Below are positions 9,601 through 17,945 of a stretch of 45,013 bases of DNA, piece after piece (the stretch's first letter is position 1; the number at the start of each line of letters is the position of its first letter). The DNA is from Chloroflexota bacterium (lineage in GTDB: Bacteria > Chloroflexota > Anaerolineae > J102): positions 1 through 45,013 of the forward strand of contig JAKOVD010000014.1 in assembly GCA_029782215.1 (NCBI GenBank). The letters run 5' to 3'. Position numbers and translations under genes: made by a program. Below the pieces are notes generated by a model that searched no databases, was not told the DNA's origin, and saw nothing but the letters and a program-made list of their open reading frames with translations.

Positions 9601-10642
9601 TGTGGCAGGCGCTACCGAAGTCGAAACGCTGCAGGCCCAGCTCGCCGCCCTCCAGGATGCCAACCAGAAGCTCACCAGCGACCGCGCCCAGCTCAATGAG
9701 ACCATCCTGCGCCAGAACGCCACCATCGCCACTCTGCAGGCGCAGCTTGGTGACCTTCGCAAACAGCAGGCAGCCCCGGCGGACACCACCACGCCGGGCC
9801 AGGTGGTCAAGCCGCCCATGCAGGAGCTGGTGAACACCCTGGTCAAGAGCACGACCGGCGCCTACGACAGCCGCAGCCTGGCCCAGATCAGCCACATCTG
9901 CGTCCACCACAGCGCCGCGCCTGCCTCGATCACCCCCGAACGCATTGCCGAGTATCACGTCAACACACACGGTTGGCCGGGGATCGGGTATCATTACTAT
10001 ATCGGGCCTGATGGGGTCATCTACCACACGCAGGACCTCAGCCTGATCTCCTACCACGTTTACATGAACAACAGCTACACGGTCGGCGTGTGCTTGGCCG
10101 GCGATTTCACCGACGTGGGTCCGACGCCGGCCCAGGTCAACGCCGCCGGCAAGCTGATTGCCTGGCTGATGCAGGAGCTCCACATCCCCATCACCAACGT
10201 CTGGGGCCACAAGGAGTTCCCGCAGAACGCCACCGCCTGTCCGGGCCGGCAATGGCTTGAGGGTCTGCACTGGAAGCAGAGCCTTCTCTCCAGCATTGCC
10301 GCCGCCAGCGGCGACCCGGCGCCTGCCGCCGGCAAGGCCATCGAGCACTACGTTCTCTTCTGGCAGCACCCCGACGGCGCCTGGGCGCTCCAGGACTGGC
10401 AGGGCGCCATCAACTACGTCGCCCGTTTCCGGCCCACCACCGGCTTTTCGCTCGACGACGCCCGCCAGGCCAAGAACGTCACCATCATCGGCGGGACCGG
10501 CGGCGTCAGCCAGAAGGATGAAGACGCCCTGCGCGCCGCCGGCTGCAAGGTCGAGCGTCTTGCCGGCCGTGACTATGCCGAGACCAAGGCGATCCTCGAC
10601 CGCCTGGCCCAGTCCGGCAAGCCCTACCTCTCCCTTTCCTGA
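6650..10642 (+). CDS. GH-like barrel plus three amidase/PGRP-like domains (1330 aa)
   Basis: Residues about 25-330 resemble a clan GH-A glycoside hydrolase barrel, with 'WIVGNEPN' (Glu124, candidate acid/base) and 'YITETDQ' (Glu261, candidate nucleophile). An Ig-like domain (about 345-465) and a short 'FPETKVWVRGAFLDFY' domain follow. Then come three Amidase_2/PGRP-like domains near 560-730, 775-940 and 1055-1220, separated by coiled-coil segments. The third has all T7-lysozyme-type zinc ligands, His1086, His1187 and Cys1197, plus Tyr1114, so it should cleave the MurNAc-L-Ala bond. The first keeps only His594; the second keeps none (Asn809 at that position). In both, the other His is Val, the Cys is Ser and the Tyr is Gln. 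The C-terminus resembles a cell-wall-binding type 2 repeat ('VTIIGGTGGVSQKDEDALR'). No signal peptide is seen. The start at 6650 has an SD-like CAGGAG and fits the promoter. Confidence 0.85.
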   Translation: MSPPALAPAPVTTAFPHAPMPRPLCDSEYLYGFHDPGGEHLMLERGVPGWVLVTEELHSDPNDQTGRDYRSLSDRGLGVMARLNAGYGGVGTLPREAEHANFARRCANFVRSSSGCRIWIVGNEPNHPIEWPGGPSGEPITPQRYARCYRMVRDAIRSVPGHADDQVVVAATAPWNAQLTYPGNKSGDWVQYFQDVLALVGPEHCDAISIHAYTHGSSTALITSETRMSSFPNRRFEFRVYRDFMGAIPSAMRQLPVYITETDQDAEWLNANTGWVRAAYAEIDDWNKHHAQKIRSLLLYRWPKIDKWYIEGKQGIVEDFRQALDFRYKWQVGPTKDPPELPAARARFSLAVALKECQAGQQISLPMVIRNQGSDTWSHTGASSVRMGYRWLDAAGKQVAGMADIRTSLPQPVRTNEEVRITATIAAPPTAGTFTLVLDMVTEPNQWFAAAGNTPATVPVTVTAAGEDEQYFPETKVWVRGAFLDFYRRYGVEICGFPIAEAAAEDDFPSQYFQRVALEQAEPGKVRLKLIAQQVLASRQRIAELEAQVQDLLKHAPPGAAPKPGFQDITNRLPRDAARLFIRQDSDVQTIIIHHTGVAAYAAVDRVAAIYRQRDYPAIIGQFYIDYDGTIYQTNGLNEVVSGQLAWAKNGMSIVMAGNFSQGVPSEAQMQSLAALCAWLLDAYHLDNAAVKGVSEGFARTQSPGTNWLGGSRWKDALLQRIGPLRGQPAVDQQAALQALTQERDRLTTELAAAREQNAVLQAALQKALEAQPRSAAKPPVQDIVAGLPRDAARLVKRPSGDVKYIVINHTGVPADYGPERLAQAHRVRWPAIVGQYFIAADGAVLQTNAEDEVVDDKQEWLYRAVNIFVAGNFDVDVPTEPQVNSLAALVLWLQQQHRLDDGAVRGVSEFIITRSPGEQWQAGKNWKKTLLDRVAVLRTSYQAAPAVDTAALALMDVMRRQIVELRARDQELDRQVDEYRYRAVAGATEVETLQAQLAALQDANQKLTSDRAQLNETILRQNATIATLQAQLGDLRKQQAAPADTTTPGQVVKPPMQELVNTLVKSTTGAYDSRSLAQISHICVHHSAAPASITPERIAEYHVNTHGWPGIGYHYYIGPDGVIYHTQDLSLISYHVYMNNSYTVGVCLAGDFTDVGPTPAQVNAAGKLIAWLMQELHIPITNVWGHKEFPQNATACPGRQWLEGLHWKQSLLSSIAAASGDPAPAAGKAIEHYVLFWQHPDGAWALQDWQGAINYVARFRPTTGFSLDDARQAKNVTIIGGTGGVSQKDEDALRAAGCKVERLAGRDYAETKAILDRLAQSGKPYLSLS

Positions 10643-10660
10643 GTCCGCCCACCCTTCCCT

Positions 10661-11458
10661 ATGCCCGATCTGTTCCGGCTGCGCCCGGCCGAAACCTATG
10701 TACTGCACCTGGAGGTCGGCGACGACGAAGTCTTCGAAGGGCCGCTCGACCTGCTCCTGCACCTGATCGAGCGCCAGGAGCTGCCCATCACCTCGGTCAG
10801 CCTGGCCCAGGTGACAAGCCAATACCTGGAATACATCGCCCAGTTGGAGGTCCGCCACCCTGAGGGCATCGCCGAGTTCCTGGTAATGGCGGCGCGGCTT
10901 CTCTACATCAAATCGGCGGCCTTGCTCCCGCGCCACGAACCGGCCGGCGACGAGGAGGAGGAAGAGGACCCCGCCGAGGCATTGGCGCGTCAGCTCCGCG
11001 AGTACAAGCTCTACAAGGAGCGGGCCGAGCACCTGCAGGCGCTCGAGGCCAGCGGGCGCCGCGGCTACCTCCGGCTGGCGCCGCCCCCCAAGCTGGAGAA
11101 ACGCCTCGAACCCGGCGGCATGAAGATCGACGCCCTCGTCGCCGCCGTCTATGATGCGCTGCGTGACCTGGAAGCGCCCCCGCGCCCGGTCAGCGGCATC
11201 GAACCACACAAGATCACGGTCGAAGACAAGATGGCGGCGCTGCGCGAGCACCTGCTGGCCGAAAAGGTGGTGCGCTTCCGGCAGTTCCTGGGCCAAGCCA
11301 CCACGAGGGTGGAGATCGTGGTCAGCCTGTTGGCCGTCTTGGAGATGCTGAAGCGGCGCCAGGTCATCGTCCAGCAGCCGGTGCCCTTTGGGGAAATCCT
11401 CATCGAGGTCCTGTCCCAGCCGCTGCCCGCCTCACCGTCTGACCAGGAACAAGAGTAG
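10661..11458 (+). CDS. scpA: Segregation and condensation protein A
   Basis: ScpA is the kleisin subunit that bridges SMC heads and, with ScpB, forms the bacterial condensin that organises and segregates chromosomes. The 265-residue length is typical. The N-terminal 'FEGPLDLLLHLIERQE' and 'PITSVSLAQVTSQYLEYI' are the family signature. An acidic linker ('DEEEEEDPAEALARQL') and a C-terminal winged-helix segment ('VVRFRQFLGQA', 'VVSLLAVLEMLKRRQV') follow. It begins 18 bp after the amidase-domain gene and may be co-transcribed with it. The leader is pyrimidine-rich without a clear SD. No scpB follows; a tandem repeat does. The rluB-cmk genes that often accompany scpAB lie elsewhere in this window. 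Confidence 0.93.
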   Translation: MPDLFRLRPAETYVLHLEVGDDEVFEGPLDLLLHLIERQELPITSVSLAQVTSQYLEYIAQLEVRHPEGIAEFLVMAARLLYIKSAALLPRHEPAGDEEEEEDPAEALARQLREYKLYKERAEHLQALEASGRRGYLRLAPPPKLEKRLEPGGMKIDALVAAVYDALRDLEAPPRPVSGIEPHKITVEDKMAALREHLLAEKVVRFRQFLGQATTRVEIVVSLLAVLEMLKRRQVIVQQPVPFGEILIEVLSQPLPASPSDQEQE

Positions 11459-11470
11459 TCCCGTCGCTCG

Positions 11471-11596
11471 GAGTCCTGTCACTGCGAGGCCCGTCAGGGC
11501 CGAAGCAGACCCCCTCATCGTGTCACGGCGAGGCCCGTCAGGGCCGAAGCAGACCCCCTCATCGTGTCACGTCGAGGCCCGTCAGGGCCGAAGCAG
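11471..11596 (+). repeat. 44-bp direct tandem repeat, three copies
   Basis: The unit beginning GAGGCCCGTCAGGGCCGAAG starts at 11486, 11530 and 11574, an exact 44-bp period. The two full periods are nearly identical and the third is cut off after about 23 nt. Each copy contains GGCCC-GTCA-GGGCC, a small palindrome able to form a hairpin. There is no separation into constant repeat and variable spacer, so it is not a CRISPR. It lies directly after scpA and may affect transcript end stability or be a replication-slippage product. Confidence 0.9.
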
Positions 11597-11624
11597 TCTC
11601 CAGGCCGGTTGGACATGGCCTTGG

Positions 11625-11858
11625 ATGCATATAGCAATGCCGCAAAAGCTCGTGCACTATGTTCTGTTCTTCTTCATACCGGGGACCCTATCGCTTGTTT
11701 TTGGCCGAAGAATGATCGACTCCAATGCCCGCTCCTATCCTTGGGCCTATCCTCCGGTGATGAGGCTCGTCTTTCTTCTTCTCGCCTACTTCACGGGTAT
11801 GCTTCTCATCGTCGGGGGGTTTCTCGTCGTCGTCTTGGGTAACCCATTCGCCTGGTGA
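11625..11858 (+). CDS. Possible small membrane protein (77 aa)
   Basis: The last 77 codons of this frame encode two strongly hydrophobic stretches: residues about 11-26 ('YVLFFFIPGTLSLVFG') and about 46-73 ('MRLVFLLLAYFTGMLLIVGG' and onward). A short hydrophilic loop, 'RRMIDSNARSYPWAYP', separates them. This is what a two-helix membrane protein looks like. No family is recognised. The ATG at 11625 lacks a good ribosome binding site; a second ATG at 11637 is also possible. Codon 1 lies about 30 nt after the 44-bp repeats. A short hairpin at 11914-11932 follows the stop. It could be non-coding, so the call is tentative. Confidence 0.4.
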   Translation: MHIAMPQKLVHYVLFFFIPGTLSLVFGRRMIDSNARSYPWAYPPVMRLVFLLLAYFTGMLLIVGGFLVVVLGNPFAW

Positions 11859-11913
11859 TCGGCTGCAATTCCGAGCTTGCGGTTGTCTCGACTTCGGTCC
11901 AGCGAAGCCCTAT

Positions 11914-11934
11914 AGCGGTCGGGTGGACCGCTTT
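11914..11934 (+). terminator. Weak terminator-like hairpin
   Basis: AGCGGTC at 11914-11920 and GACCGCT at 11926-11932 form a 7-bp stem with a GGGTG loop, followed only by TT. It lies between the small plus-strand ORF and the 3' end of the minus-strand metallopeptidase gene. The short T-tract makes it a weak candidate. Confidence 0.3.
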
Positions 11935-11972
11935 GCCGTGGGAGCCTGGTCGTGACTCCCTGCTGCTTCGAC

Positions 11973-14900
11973 CTATGGGCTCTGCCGCCGGATGAGCGGC
12001 ATCGCCAATGACTCGCCCACGTACACGTCAACGTTGGCCTCGCCCTCCACGCCATCGCTGTCGGTGGCAGCCAGCGTCAGGCGGTGATGGCCGCTGGAAA
12101 GACCATTCACGGCGAGCGCTTCGCCGCTGCCCAGCTCGCCATCGATATCCGAAGTCCAGACCAGGACGCTGCCGGCCAGCGGCCCATCCTCCGGATCGCT
12201 GGCTGCGCCCTGCATGAATAGCGCCTGGCCGGGCCGAAGACGCAGGTCATCGGGAGGCTGCATCAGCAGCACGGCCGGAGGGCGGCGGCTCACCTGGAAA
12301 GGTGTGTCGTTGCTGTCTGCCGTGGTGTTGAAGCCATCGCTGATCAGCACCTGCACCAGGGCATTCGTTCCGCCGGGCAAGCCGGAGACGTCGACCTCGA
12401 ATGCCGTGCCCTTGAGGTTGGCGGCCAGCGCATGCCACGTTTCGCCGCCGTCGGGCGAGTAGCGCAAATGCGAGGTCAGCACGCCGCCATCGCTGTCGCT
12501 TGCCGTCCAGGCGATGGTCTGCACGCCCTTGTCCCAAGAGTCGCCGCCCTTGGGGCTCAGCAGGCGCACCTTCGGGACGCTGGGACTGCGGGTGATGGTG
12601 TGGATCGCCGTGTCCCCGCGCAGGAAGACGACTCGTTCGGTTCCCGCGGCCAGCGGCAGCGCCTCAAAGAACGTCCCATCGTCAGGCGAGGTGCCATGGA
12701 AGGAGTCTTGTGGATCGAAGAAGCGGGTGACAAGGACGGCGCCGCCGGCATCCTGCAGCTCGATGCGATAAGGGCCGCTCTCTGGCGGCGTCTCATTAGG
12801 TGCGGGCGCAAGCATGTTCCACATAGGCCGGTTGAGAATGATGTGGCCATCTTCCACCGCGCCGGCGACGAACAGGTACGCCGTCTGCATGCCTGCGCCT
12901 GGATCCGCTTCGGCGCCGGCGAGAAGCGCCGGCAGGTTGGGCCGCACGCCCGGCATCTGATTGAGCAAGCCCTTGTAGCGGTAGGGTGACACCCACCGCT
13001 GCGGGCCGCAGTACGCCATGTAATCGAAGGTCGTCGCCGGGTCCTGAGGCATGGGCATCGACGCCGTCAGGTCCAGCCCGACCTCGCCGATGGAGGAACG
13101 GTGATAGTTCACGCCCGAAGGATCGACGTACTGGGGATAGTTGTCGTCCGCGGTGCCGGGATCAGTACACCAGGGCATCGGGTTTCCGTATCCATCCCAG
13201 TCGCTGGGAGCGTGGAAGTGTCCGAAGTTGTGCGTCAGCTCGTGGACGACCTTGTCTCCCTGGCCGGCATCCAGAAATCCGGCCGCCACGTGACCCGGCG
13301 TCTTGCCACAGGCTGCGGTGTTGTTGGAGGGGAGTTTTGGAGGCAACAGGCCGTAGTAGTAGGTGACCGGCAGCAGGGGGTCGCCTCTCATCTCGAGCCA
13401 GAAAACCTCCATCATGTCCTCCAGCAACGAGCGCCACCCAGCGCCGCATCCCTCCCCCGGCAAGGTATAGTCGTAGTCTGCCAGGAGCGTTGCGGGATGG
13501 ATGCGGGTGCGCACACGACTGTTGGGGAAGATGTTCCGCAGCCAGGCCACCATGTCGTTGAGATCGGCACTGCCCACCAGGCTCGGCGTCCTTCCACCCG
13601 CCGTGATCGCCATGAAAACCACGTTGATGGGATCGGTGCGCATGATCGACGCCCTGGCTTCGGCGACGTTGTTACCGTAGTCGGCTTCGGGCAGGGTAGG
13701 CCCAGGGTTCACTTCGGCGTGCACGTGCAGGTATTCTCTGCCCATCCATGAACCCGGAGGCGTGAAGTTGACGCTCTGGCCGTAGTCCAGGCGCTTGCCG
13801 TTGGCCACGGGCAGCGTGCTGGCGATGCCGCCCTCCTGCGTCAGCACGGGGGGAATGAGGGTGTGCCTGCCCGTATAGTAGTCCACTTCATAGGCGCTCA
13901 ACGCCACGCGCACAGCGCCGGCTGAGTTGGAGCCGGACGTGTTATCAGCCCCGACATAGACCCGGATCACGGTGTTCTTGTCTGCCACCAGGGGTACGGT
14001 GTTGCCCATATCCTGGATCGCCTGGGTGATCTCGATCCCTTCCACCTTCAGATCGGCCAGTCCCGACAGCTTGACCTCCAGGGTGTAATCTCCGGCGTGA
14101 TAGACGTCCGGTGACTTGGCCTGCACCGCCACCCGCCATGCGCCTGGCACGTCGATGGCTGCGTAGTAAATGCCTTCATCCTGCAAATCCGTGCGCGTCG
14201 ATTGGCGCACCATTCCGCCCTGGGGATTGTAGAGGCGCAGGTCATAGTCGGCGGGCAGATCACGCAGGCCGATGTCCATGATCACCGTTTGCCCGCCGGG
14301 CACAATGAAGCTGTAGAAATCGATGTCGCCTTGCGGGCACAGGGCATCGCGCTGCAAATGCTGGACATTGGCCTCCGGCAGGCTGGCCTGGGCGACCGTG
14401 GCCTCGGCGAAGGTGTTACCCGCCGCATCCGGCTTGTAGCAGGGAAAGCGACTCTTGACCTCGAGGGTGTACGGGTGGCTGCGGTTCCAGTCGGCCGCGC
14501 TCTTGCCCCAGACGATCACACGATACTCGCCCGGTTCGTACACGGTTTGCCGTATCTGCTCGCTGCGGTCGGCGCCCCAGCGTTCGGAGGTGGCTAGGCT
14601 GCTTCCGGAGGGAGAGAGCAGCGCCAGATCGTAGTCGGTGGGCAGGGCATAGAGGGCGATATCAACCTCCTGGCCTGCCTCCAGATCGAAGCGCCAGTAG
14701 TCCCTGTCCCCGCTGGGACAGATGTACTCCAGGACCGGCGCTGCGTTGGGGTGGAGCAGCGAAGCCAATGCGAAGCTGTCGCCTGCGTCCTGGCCGGGGC
14801 AGGTGCCGCCGGGGGTGGGGGTCGGGGTGGGCGTGGCAGTCGGGGTCGGTGTGGGGATGTCGATAGGACCGCTGCCCTGCACCTGCAGGAGCAGGGTGGG

Positions 14901-16331
14901 ACAGTCGTGGCCCGCCTCACTACTGACAAAGCGGCGCGCCCAGAGACCGCTCGACTCTGGCCCGCGCAGTTCGATCCCTTGGTTTTCCAGGCCGCCATCC
15001 AGCCACTCCTGCACCAGAGCGGTCACGTCCCAGGCCATCCAGGCCGCGGCAACCAGGTTTGAAGAGGTTCTGGCGTGAGACTCCGTTGACACCTCTGGCT
15101 GTCCCGTCCATGTCACGCTGTTCTCATCCCAGGTCCCGCGCACGGCAAACGCCTCCAGAAGGACCGTTCCTGCGCCGCCGGCATCCCACTGCCAGAGCGC
15201 CAGCCGGGCATCGAGCACCCTCACCCCTGAAGGGATCAGGCTGAGGTCGAAGCGCAGCAGGGTGCGCGTGATCTCAGCTTCGGCCGGGTCCGGCCCGCGG
15301 CTCAGGTACAGATTTGGGGCGCCACCGTAGTTGGAAAGTGGGCTGAGATCCGAGATGTAGGCGTCTTCCACCGCACAGTAGGAGATCGCGACGATGGGCG
15401 GCGTCCCGGTGCGGGTGGGCGTATGGGTGGGTGTGCGCGTTGGCGTGCGTGTGGTGGAAGACGTGGGTGTGGGAGTTCGGGTGGGTGAGAGGGCCGGCGT
15501 CCGCGTTGGGGTCGGGGTGCGTGTGACCGTGACCGACGGGGTCGGGGTGCGAGTGGGCATGGCCGTTGGCGTACGGGTGGGCGTCGCGGTGGGAGTCGGC
15601 GTCCGCGTCGGGGTCAGTGTACGTGTGGGTGTAGCCGTCGGCGTCCGGGATGCGGTCGGCGTACGGGTGGGCGTCGCGGTGGGAGTCGGCGTATTTGTCG
15701 GCATGTGGTAGGTGATGACCAGCCGGGGCCGGTTCCCACCCTCGCTGCTGGTGAATGTGCGGCTAAAATAGGGCGTGCCGCTGGTGACCGGCCCCTGCAG
15801 TTCGACGCCGTAGTTGGCGTGCGTCCGCCAATAGTTCACGTTGGACGTCACCGTCCAGCTCTTGTAGCCAGGGCTGCTGTCGATGGTCGTGCCGAGGACG
15901 TAGCCATACTGCACATTGGGCCGGGTGTTCCAGGTGACGCTTTCGTTCCAGGACCCGTTGGCGGCGTGGGTGCCAATCCACACCGAACCGCCCCCGGCGC
16001 TGCTCTGCAGGTAGAGCTCCATCACCGCCGCATCGACAATGGCCTGGGCGGGGATGCCGCTGACATCGAAATGCAGCAGGCTGAACGCCGCTTGCTGGGT
16101 GTCCGATTCGTTGTAGAAGAGCGCCAGGGTGGCCTCATTGCCAAAGCTGGTAGTTGGCAGCCAACTGCACGTGGTGGCGTCGTAGTCGGCGTAGACGGTC
16201 AGCGTTTCGGCGGGTGCGACGGACCCGGCCGGCGCCTGGCTCGCCTTCATCGTCATCTGCACGGCGAAAGACATCAACAATACACCCCCTGCAAGACCCA
16301 CGAGCCAACGCCACCTGGACTGTGCTCGCAT
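11973..16331 (-). CDS. Secreted multidomain metzincin-like metallopeptidase (1452 aa)
   Basis: An N-terminal signal peptide (hydrophobic core '[16 protein letters not shown]') precedes two DNRLRE-type beta domains (about 40-205 and 315-490). Long Thr-Pro linkers separate them. Two bacterial pre-peptidase C-terminal (PPC) domains ('[20 protein letters not shown]'; '[20 protein letters not shown]'), a CARDB-like domain and a peptidase domain follow. The active site [11 protein letters not shown] (His1030, Glu1031, His1034, His1040) matches HEXXHXXGXXH. 'FDYMAYC' with Met1105 is a fitting Met-turn, as in metzincins. Two Ig-like domains end the protein. It should be secreted and degrade protein outside the cell or on the surface. 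The ATG at 16331 has AAGGAG nine bases upstream, so the 26 codons to the ATG at 16409 are excluded. There is no sortase or S-layer anchor motif. Confidence 0.88.
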   Translation of the reverse strand: MRAQSRWRWLVGLAGGVLLMSFAVQMTMKASQAPAGSVAPAETLTVYADYDATTCSWLPTTSFGNEATLALFYNESDTQQAAFSLLHFDVSGIPAQAIVDAAVMELYLQSSAGGGSVWIGTHAANGSWNESVTWNTRPNVQYGYVLGTTIDSSPGYKSWTVTSNVNYWRTHANYGVELQGPVTSGTPYFSRTFTSSEGGNRPRLVITYHMPTNTPTPTATPTRTPTASRTPTATPTRTLTPTRTPTPTATPTRTPTAMPTRTPTPSVTVTRTPTPTRTPALSPTRTPTPTSSTTRTPTRTPTHTPTRTGTPPIVAISYCAVEDAYISDLSPLSNYGGAPNLYLSRGPDPAEAEITRTLLRFDLSLIPSGVRVLDARLALWQWDAGGAGTVLLEAFAVRGTWDENSVTWTGQPEVSTESHARTSSNLVAAAWMAWDVTALVQEWLDGGLENQGIELRGPESSGLWARRFVSSEAGHDCPTLLLQVQGSGPIDIPTPTPTATPTPTPTPGGTCPGQDAGDSFALASLLHPNAAPVLEYICPSGDRDYWRFDLEAGQEVDIALYALPTDYDLALLSPSGSSLATSERWGADRSEQIRQTVYEPGEYRVIVWGKSAADWNRSHPYTLEVKSRFPCYKPDAAGNTFAEATVAQASLPEANVQHLQRDALCPQGDIDFYSFIVPGGQTVIMDIGLRDLPADYDLRLYNPQGGMVRQSTRTDLQDEGIYYAAIDVPGAWRVAVQAKSPDVYHAGDYTLEVKLSGLADLKVEGIEITQAIQDMGNTVPLVADKNTVIRVYVGADNTSGSNSAGAVRVALSAYEVDYYTGRHTLIPPVLTQEGGIASTLPVANGKRLDYGQSVNFTPPGSWMGREYLHVHAEVNPGPTLPEADYGNNVAEARASIMRTDPINVVFMAITAGGRTPSLVGSADLNDMVAWLRNIFPNSRVRTRIHPATLLADYDYTLPGEGCGAGWRSLLEDMMEVFWLEMRGDPLLPVTYYYGLLPPKLPSNNTAACGKTPGHVAAGFLDAGQGDKVVHELTHNFGHFHAPSDWDGYGNPMPWCTDPGTADDNYPQYVDPSGVNYHRSSIGEVGLDLTASMPMPQDPATTFDYMAYCGPQRWVSPYRYKGLLNQMPGVRPNLPALLAGAEADPGAGMQTAYLFVAGAVEDGHIILNRPMWNMLAPAPNETPPESGPYRIELQDAGGAVLVTRFFDPQDSFHGTSPDDGTFFEALPLAAGTERVVFLRGDTAIHTITRSPSVPKVRLLSPKGGDSWDKGVQTIAWTASDSDGGVLTSHLRYSPDGGETWHALAANLKGTAFEVDVSGLPGGTNALVQVLISDGFNTTADSNDTPFQVSRRPPAVLLMQPPDDLRLRPGQALFMQGAASDPEDGPLAGSVLVWTSDIDGELGSGEALAVNGLSSGHHRLTLAATDSDGVEGEANVDVYVGESLAMPLIRRQSP
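14806..14856 (-). repeat. Thr-Pro linker repeat (short)
   Basis: Degenerate six-base periodicity encoding alternating Thr and Pro residues between the second DNRLRE-like domain and the first PPC domain of the metallopeptidase. Such linkers are flexible and likely O-glycosylated spacers. Confidence 0.75.
15394..15705 (-). repeat. Long Thr-Pro-Thr linker repeat tract
   Basis: About 310 bp of imperfect 6- and 12-base repeats (plus-strand GGTGGGCGT-like words) encode over 100 residues rich in TPT, TRTPT and TATPT between the two DNRLRE-like domains. The repeat nature explains the apparent plus-strand ORF of Val-Gly-Val-Arg words here, which is not a gene. The tract is likely to vary in length between strains by slippage. 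Confidence 0.85.
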
Positions 16332-16538
16332 CGTCTGTCGCTCCTTCTTCGTCGAAGTGCTGGCGAAACACTTCCAGGCGAAGCCATTGGGTGAGGCGCC
16401 CACCCACATGGATCCCTTCGGGCATCGACGCGGTTGGGCGTCACCTGGCTGTCAGGATGAATTGTCGGGGCAGATGGCGGCGTCGGCCTGACGGTCGTTT
16501 GCCATCGCCGCCAGTCCACCCCTCATCACCTTGAGTTT

Positions 16539-16566
16539 AGTATAGCACAGATTGCGGGAATTTCAC
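16539..16566 (-). promoter_or_regulatory. Candidate promoter of the metallopeptidase gene
   Basis: On the minus strand GTGAAA (16566-16561) and TATACT (16544-16539) are 16 bp apart. Transcription near 16532 would give a leader of about 200 nt. The rest of the 16332-16748 gap holds no recognised gene. Confidence 0.4.
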
Positions 16567-16748
16567 GACCTTTTCGAGCATCATCCACACTCCCGAGGAT
16601 GTTCGCGGACAGGTCAGGGACGTGACCCCTGCCGGTAGCCCGCGCGTCTGGCAGCAGAAGCGACACACGACCTGGGCCGCTCACCTACGGGAGACCGACG
16701 CTTCCGACAACCTTCTTGTTCTGCTGGACGCCGGTCCCTGCTCGCAGT

Positions 16749-17858
16749 CTATCTTCCGCTTGGGGACGTCACTACCTGGCGATAGAACACCGCCAGGTCC
16801 CTGACGCGTTCGTTCCAGCAATGGTGCTGCGCCGCCTGCCAGGCCGCAGCCCCTGCCGCACTTCGCGCCTGCGGCGAACGCAGCAGGCGGGCGGCAGCAG
16901 CGACAAAAGCTCCGTCGTCTCCCGGCGCAACCACGCTCCCTGCGCCAGCCAGCGTCCCATACTCCCCCACCTCATCGACGACCACCGGCAGCCCCTGCGC
17001 CAGGCAGTCGAGCAGGCGCGCTGGGCTCTTGGCACGGGTCGTCGGGCTGTCCTTCAAGGGAAAGAGCGCCACCGCCGCGCCCCGCAGAGCGTCGACCAGC
17101 GCCCGCCCCTCCAGCCACCCCAGTTGCTCGCACCGCGGCAGGTCGGGCGCCTGCCGCCAGTCGCCCACCACCCACAGCCATGCCTCCGGCGCCTGCCTCA
17201 GGATGCCCAGCCATAACCGGCGCACGCGCTCGGCATCCACATCGTTGCCCCGCGTGTAGAGGAGCGCCACCGGCGGATTGGCGGCCGCGTCCGTAGGGCG
17301 GGGCGCCAGATCCAGGCCGTTGGGAAGGTAGAGGATGCCAGTGGCGCTGCCGCGGGTCGCGGAGGCATGGGCTTGCAGGCTGGCCGACGCCACCGTGACA
17401 CCCACAGCTTTCCGCAGCAGCGTTCGCTCCTGGCGGGCCGCATACCAGGATACCGGCCATCGCCTCTGCCCGCCCCACCCCGCCGCGGTTTCCAGGTCAT
17501 CCATGTCCAGCACGATCGGGACGCCCGCGCGGCGCCGCAGCCAATCTGCGACCCAGCCGGCGTAACCCAGGCCCTTGAAGACATGGACCACATCCGGGTC
17601 AAAGGCCACCGCCGCGCGCATAAGCCGCCGCAGCAGCAGCGGGTCCAGGAGCGTGTCGGGCGCCGGCCCTAGAGCCGGCGCCCGCACCGTCACGCCCTGG
17701 TCGCTCGTCACCCGGCCCGCCTCGTCCGGGCAGTCCCAGGCCGGCGCCAGCACCTCCACAACGTGCTCAGTCGCCAGCCCGCGGGCAAGCGGCAGCATCC
17801 GCCTGGGCAGGGTCTGCTTCCGGCAGGCGCCGAAAGGGGCAGCGAACAGGATGCGCAT
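16749..17858 (-). CDS. Glycosyltransferase, family 1/4-like (GT-B fold)
   Basis: A 369-residue GT-B glycosyltransferase. The N-terminal acceptor half begins 'MRILFAAPFGACRKQTLPRRMLPLARGLA', includes 'PDVVHVFKGLGYAGWVADWL' and a 'DMDDLE' stretch. The C-terminal donor half has 'WVVGDWRQAPDL', 'LGWLEGRALVDALRGAAVALFPLKD' and 'SPARLLDCLAQGLPVVVDEVGEYG', the E/D-x7-E-like region that contacts the sugar nucleotide. It should transfer a sugar to a lipid-linked or surface glycan on the cytoplasmic side. Donor and acceptor cannot be read from sequence. No transmembrane segment is obvious. It lies 87 bp downstream of glmS on the same strand, so partial co-transcription is possible. Confidence 0.85.
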   Translation of the reverse strand: MRILFAAPFGACRKQTLPRRMLPLARGLATEHVVEVLAPAWDCPDEAGRVTSDQGVTVRAPALGPAPDTLLDPLLLRRLMRAAVAFDPDVVHVFKGLGYAGWVADWLRRRAGVPIVLDMDDLETAAGWGGQRRWPVSWYAARQERTLLRKAVGVTVASASLQAHASATRGSATGILYLPNGLDLAPRPTDAAANPPVALLYTRGNDVDAERVRRLWLGILRQAPEAWLWVVGDWRQAPDLPRCEQLGWLEGRALVDALRGAAVALFPLKDSPTTRAKSPARLLDCLAQGLPVVVDEVGEYGTLAGAGSVVAPGDDGAFVAAAARLLRSPQARSAAGAAAWQAAQHHCWNERVRDLAVFYRQVVTSPSGR

Positions 17859-17900
17859 GGCGACAAAGGGAAATGGGCGACGCCTGGGAGCGCCTGGGAG

Positions 17901-17920
17901 CGCCGACCCCCAGGTCGGCG
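17901..17920 (-). terminator. Hairpin between glmS and the glycosyltransferase gene
   Basis: CGCCGACC at 17901-17908 pairs perfectly with GGTCGGCG at 17913-17920 around a four-base loop. No T-run follows on the minus strand, so it is more likely an mRNA processing or stability element, or a Rho-assisted stop, than an intrinsic terminator. A GCCTGGGAGC direct repeat lies just beside it (17882-17900). Confidence 0.4.
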
Positions 17921-17945
17921 TCCTTGTCCCCAGGTCACATCCGCT

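Noticed and set aside
9329..11296. 655-codon open frame antisense to the amidase-domain gene and scpA
   Set aside because: Its composition (Gly/Ala/Val/Asp/Arg rich) is typical of antisense frames in GC-rich genes; it spans two real genes.
11471..11596. CRISPR array
   Set aside because: The 44-bp units repeat end to end without variable spacers and there are no cas genes.
15394..15711. Val-Gly-Val-Arg repeat ORF on the plus strand
   Set aside because: It is the complement of the Thr-Pro linker repeats of the metallopeptidase.
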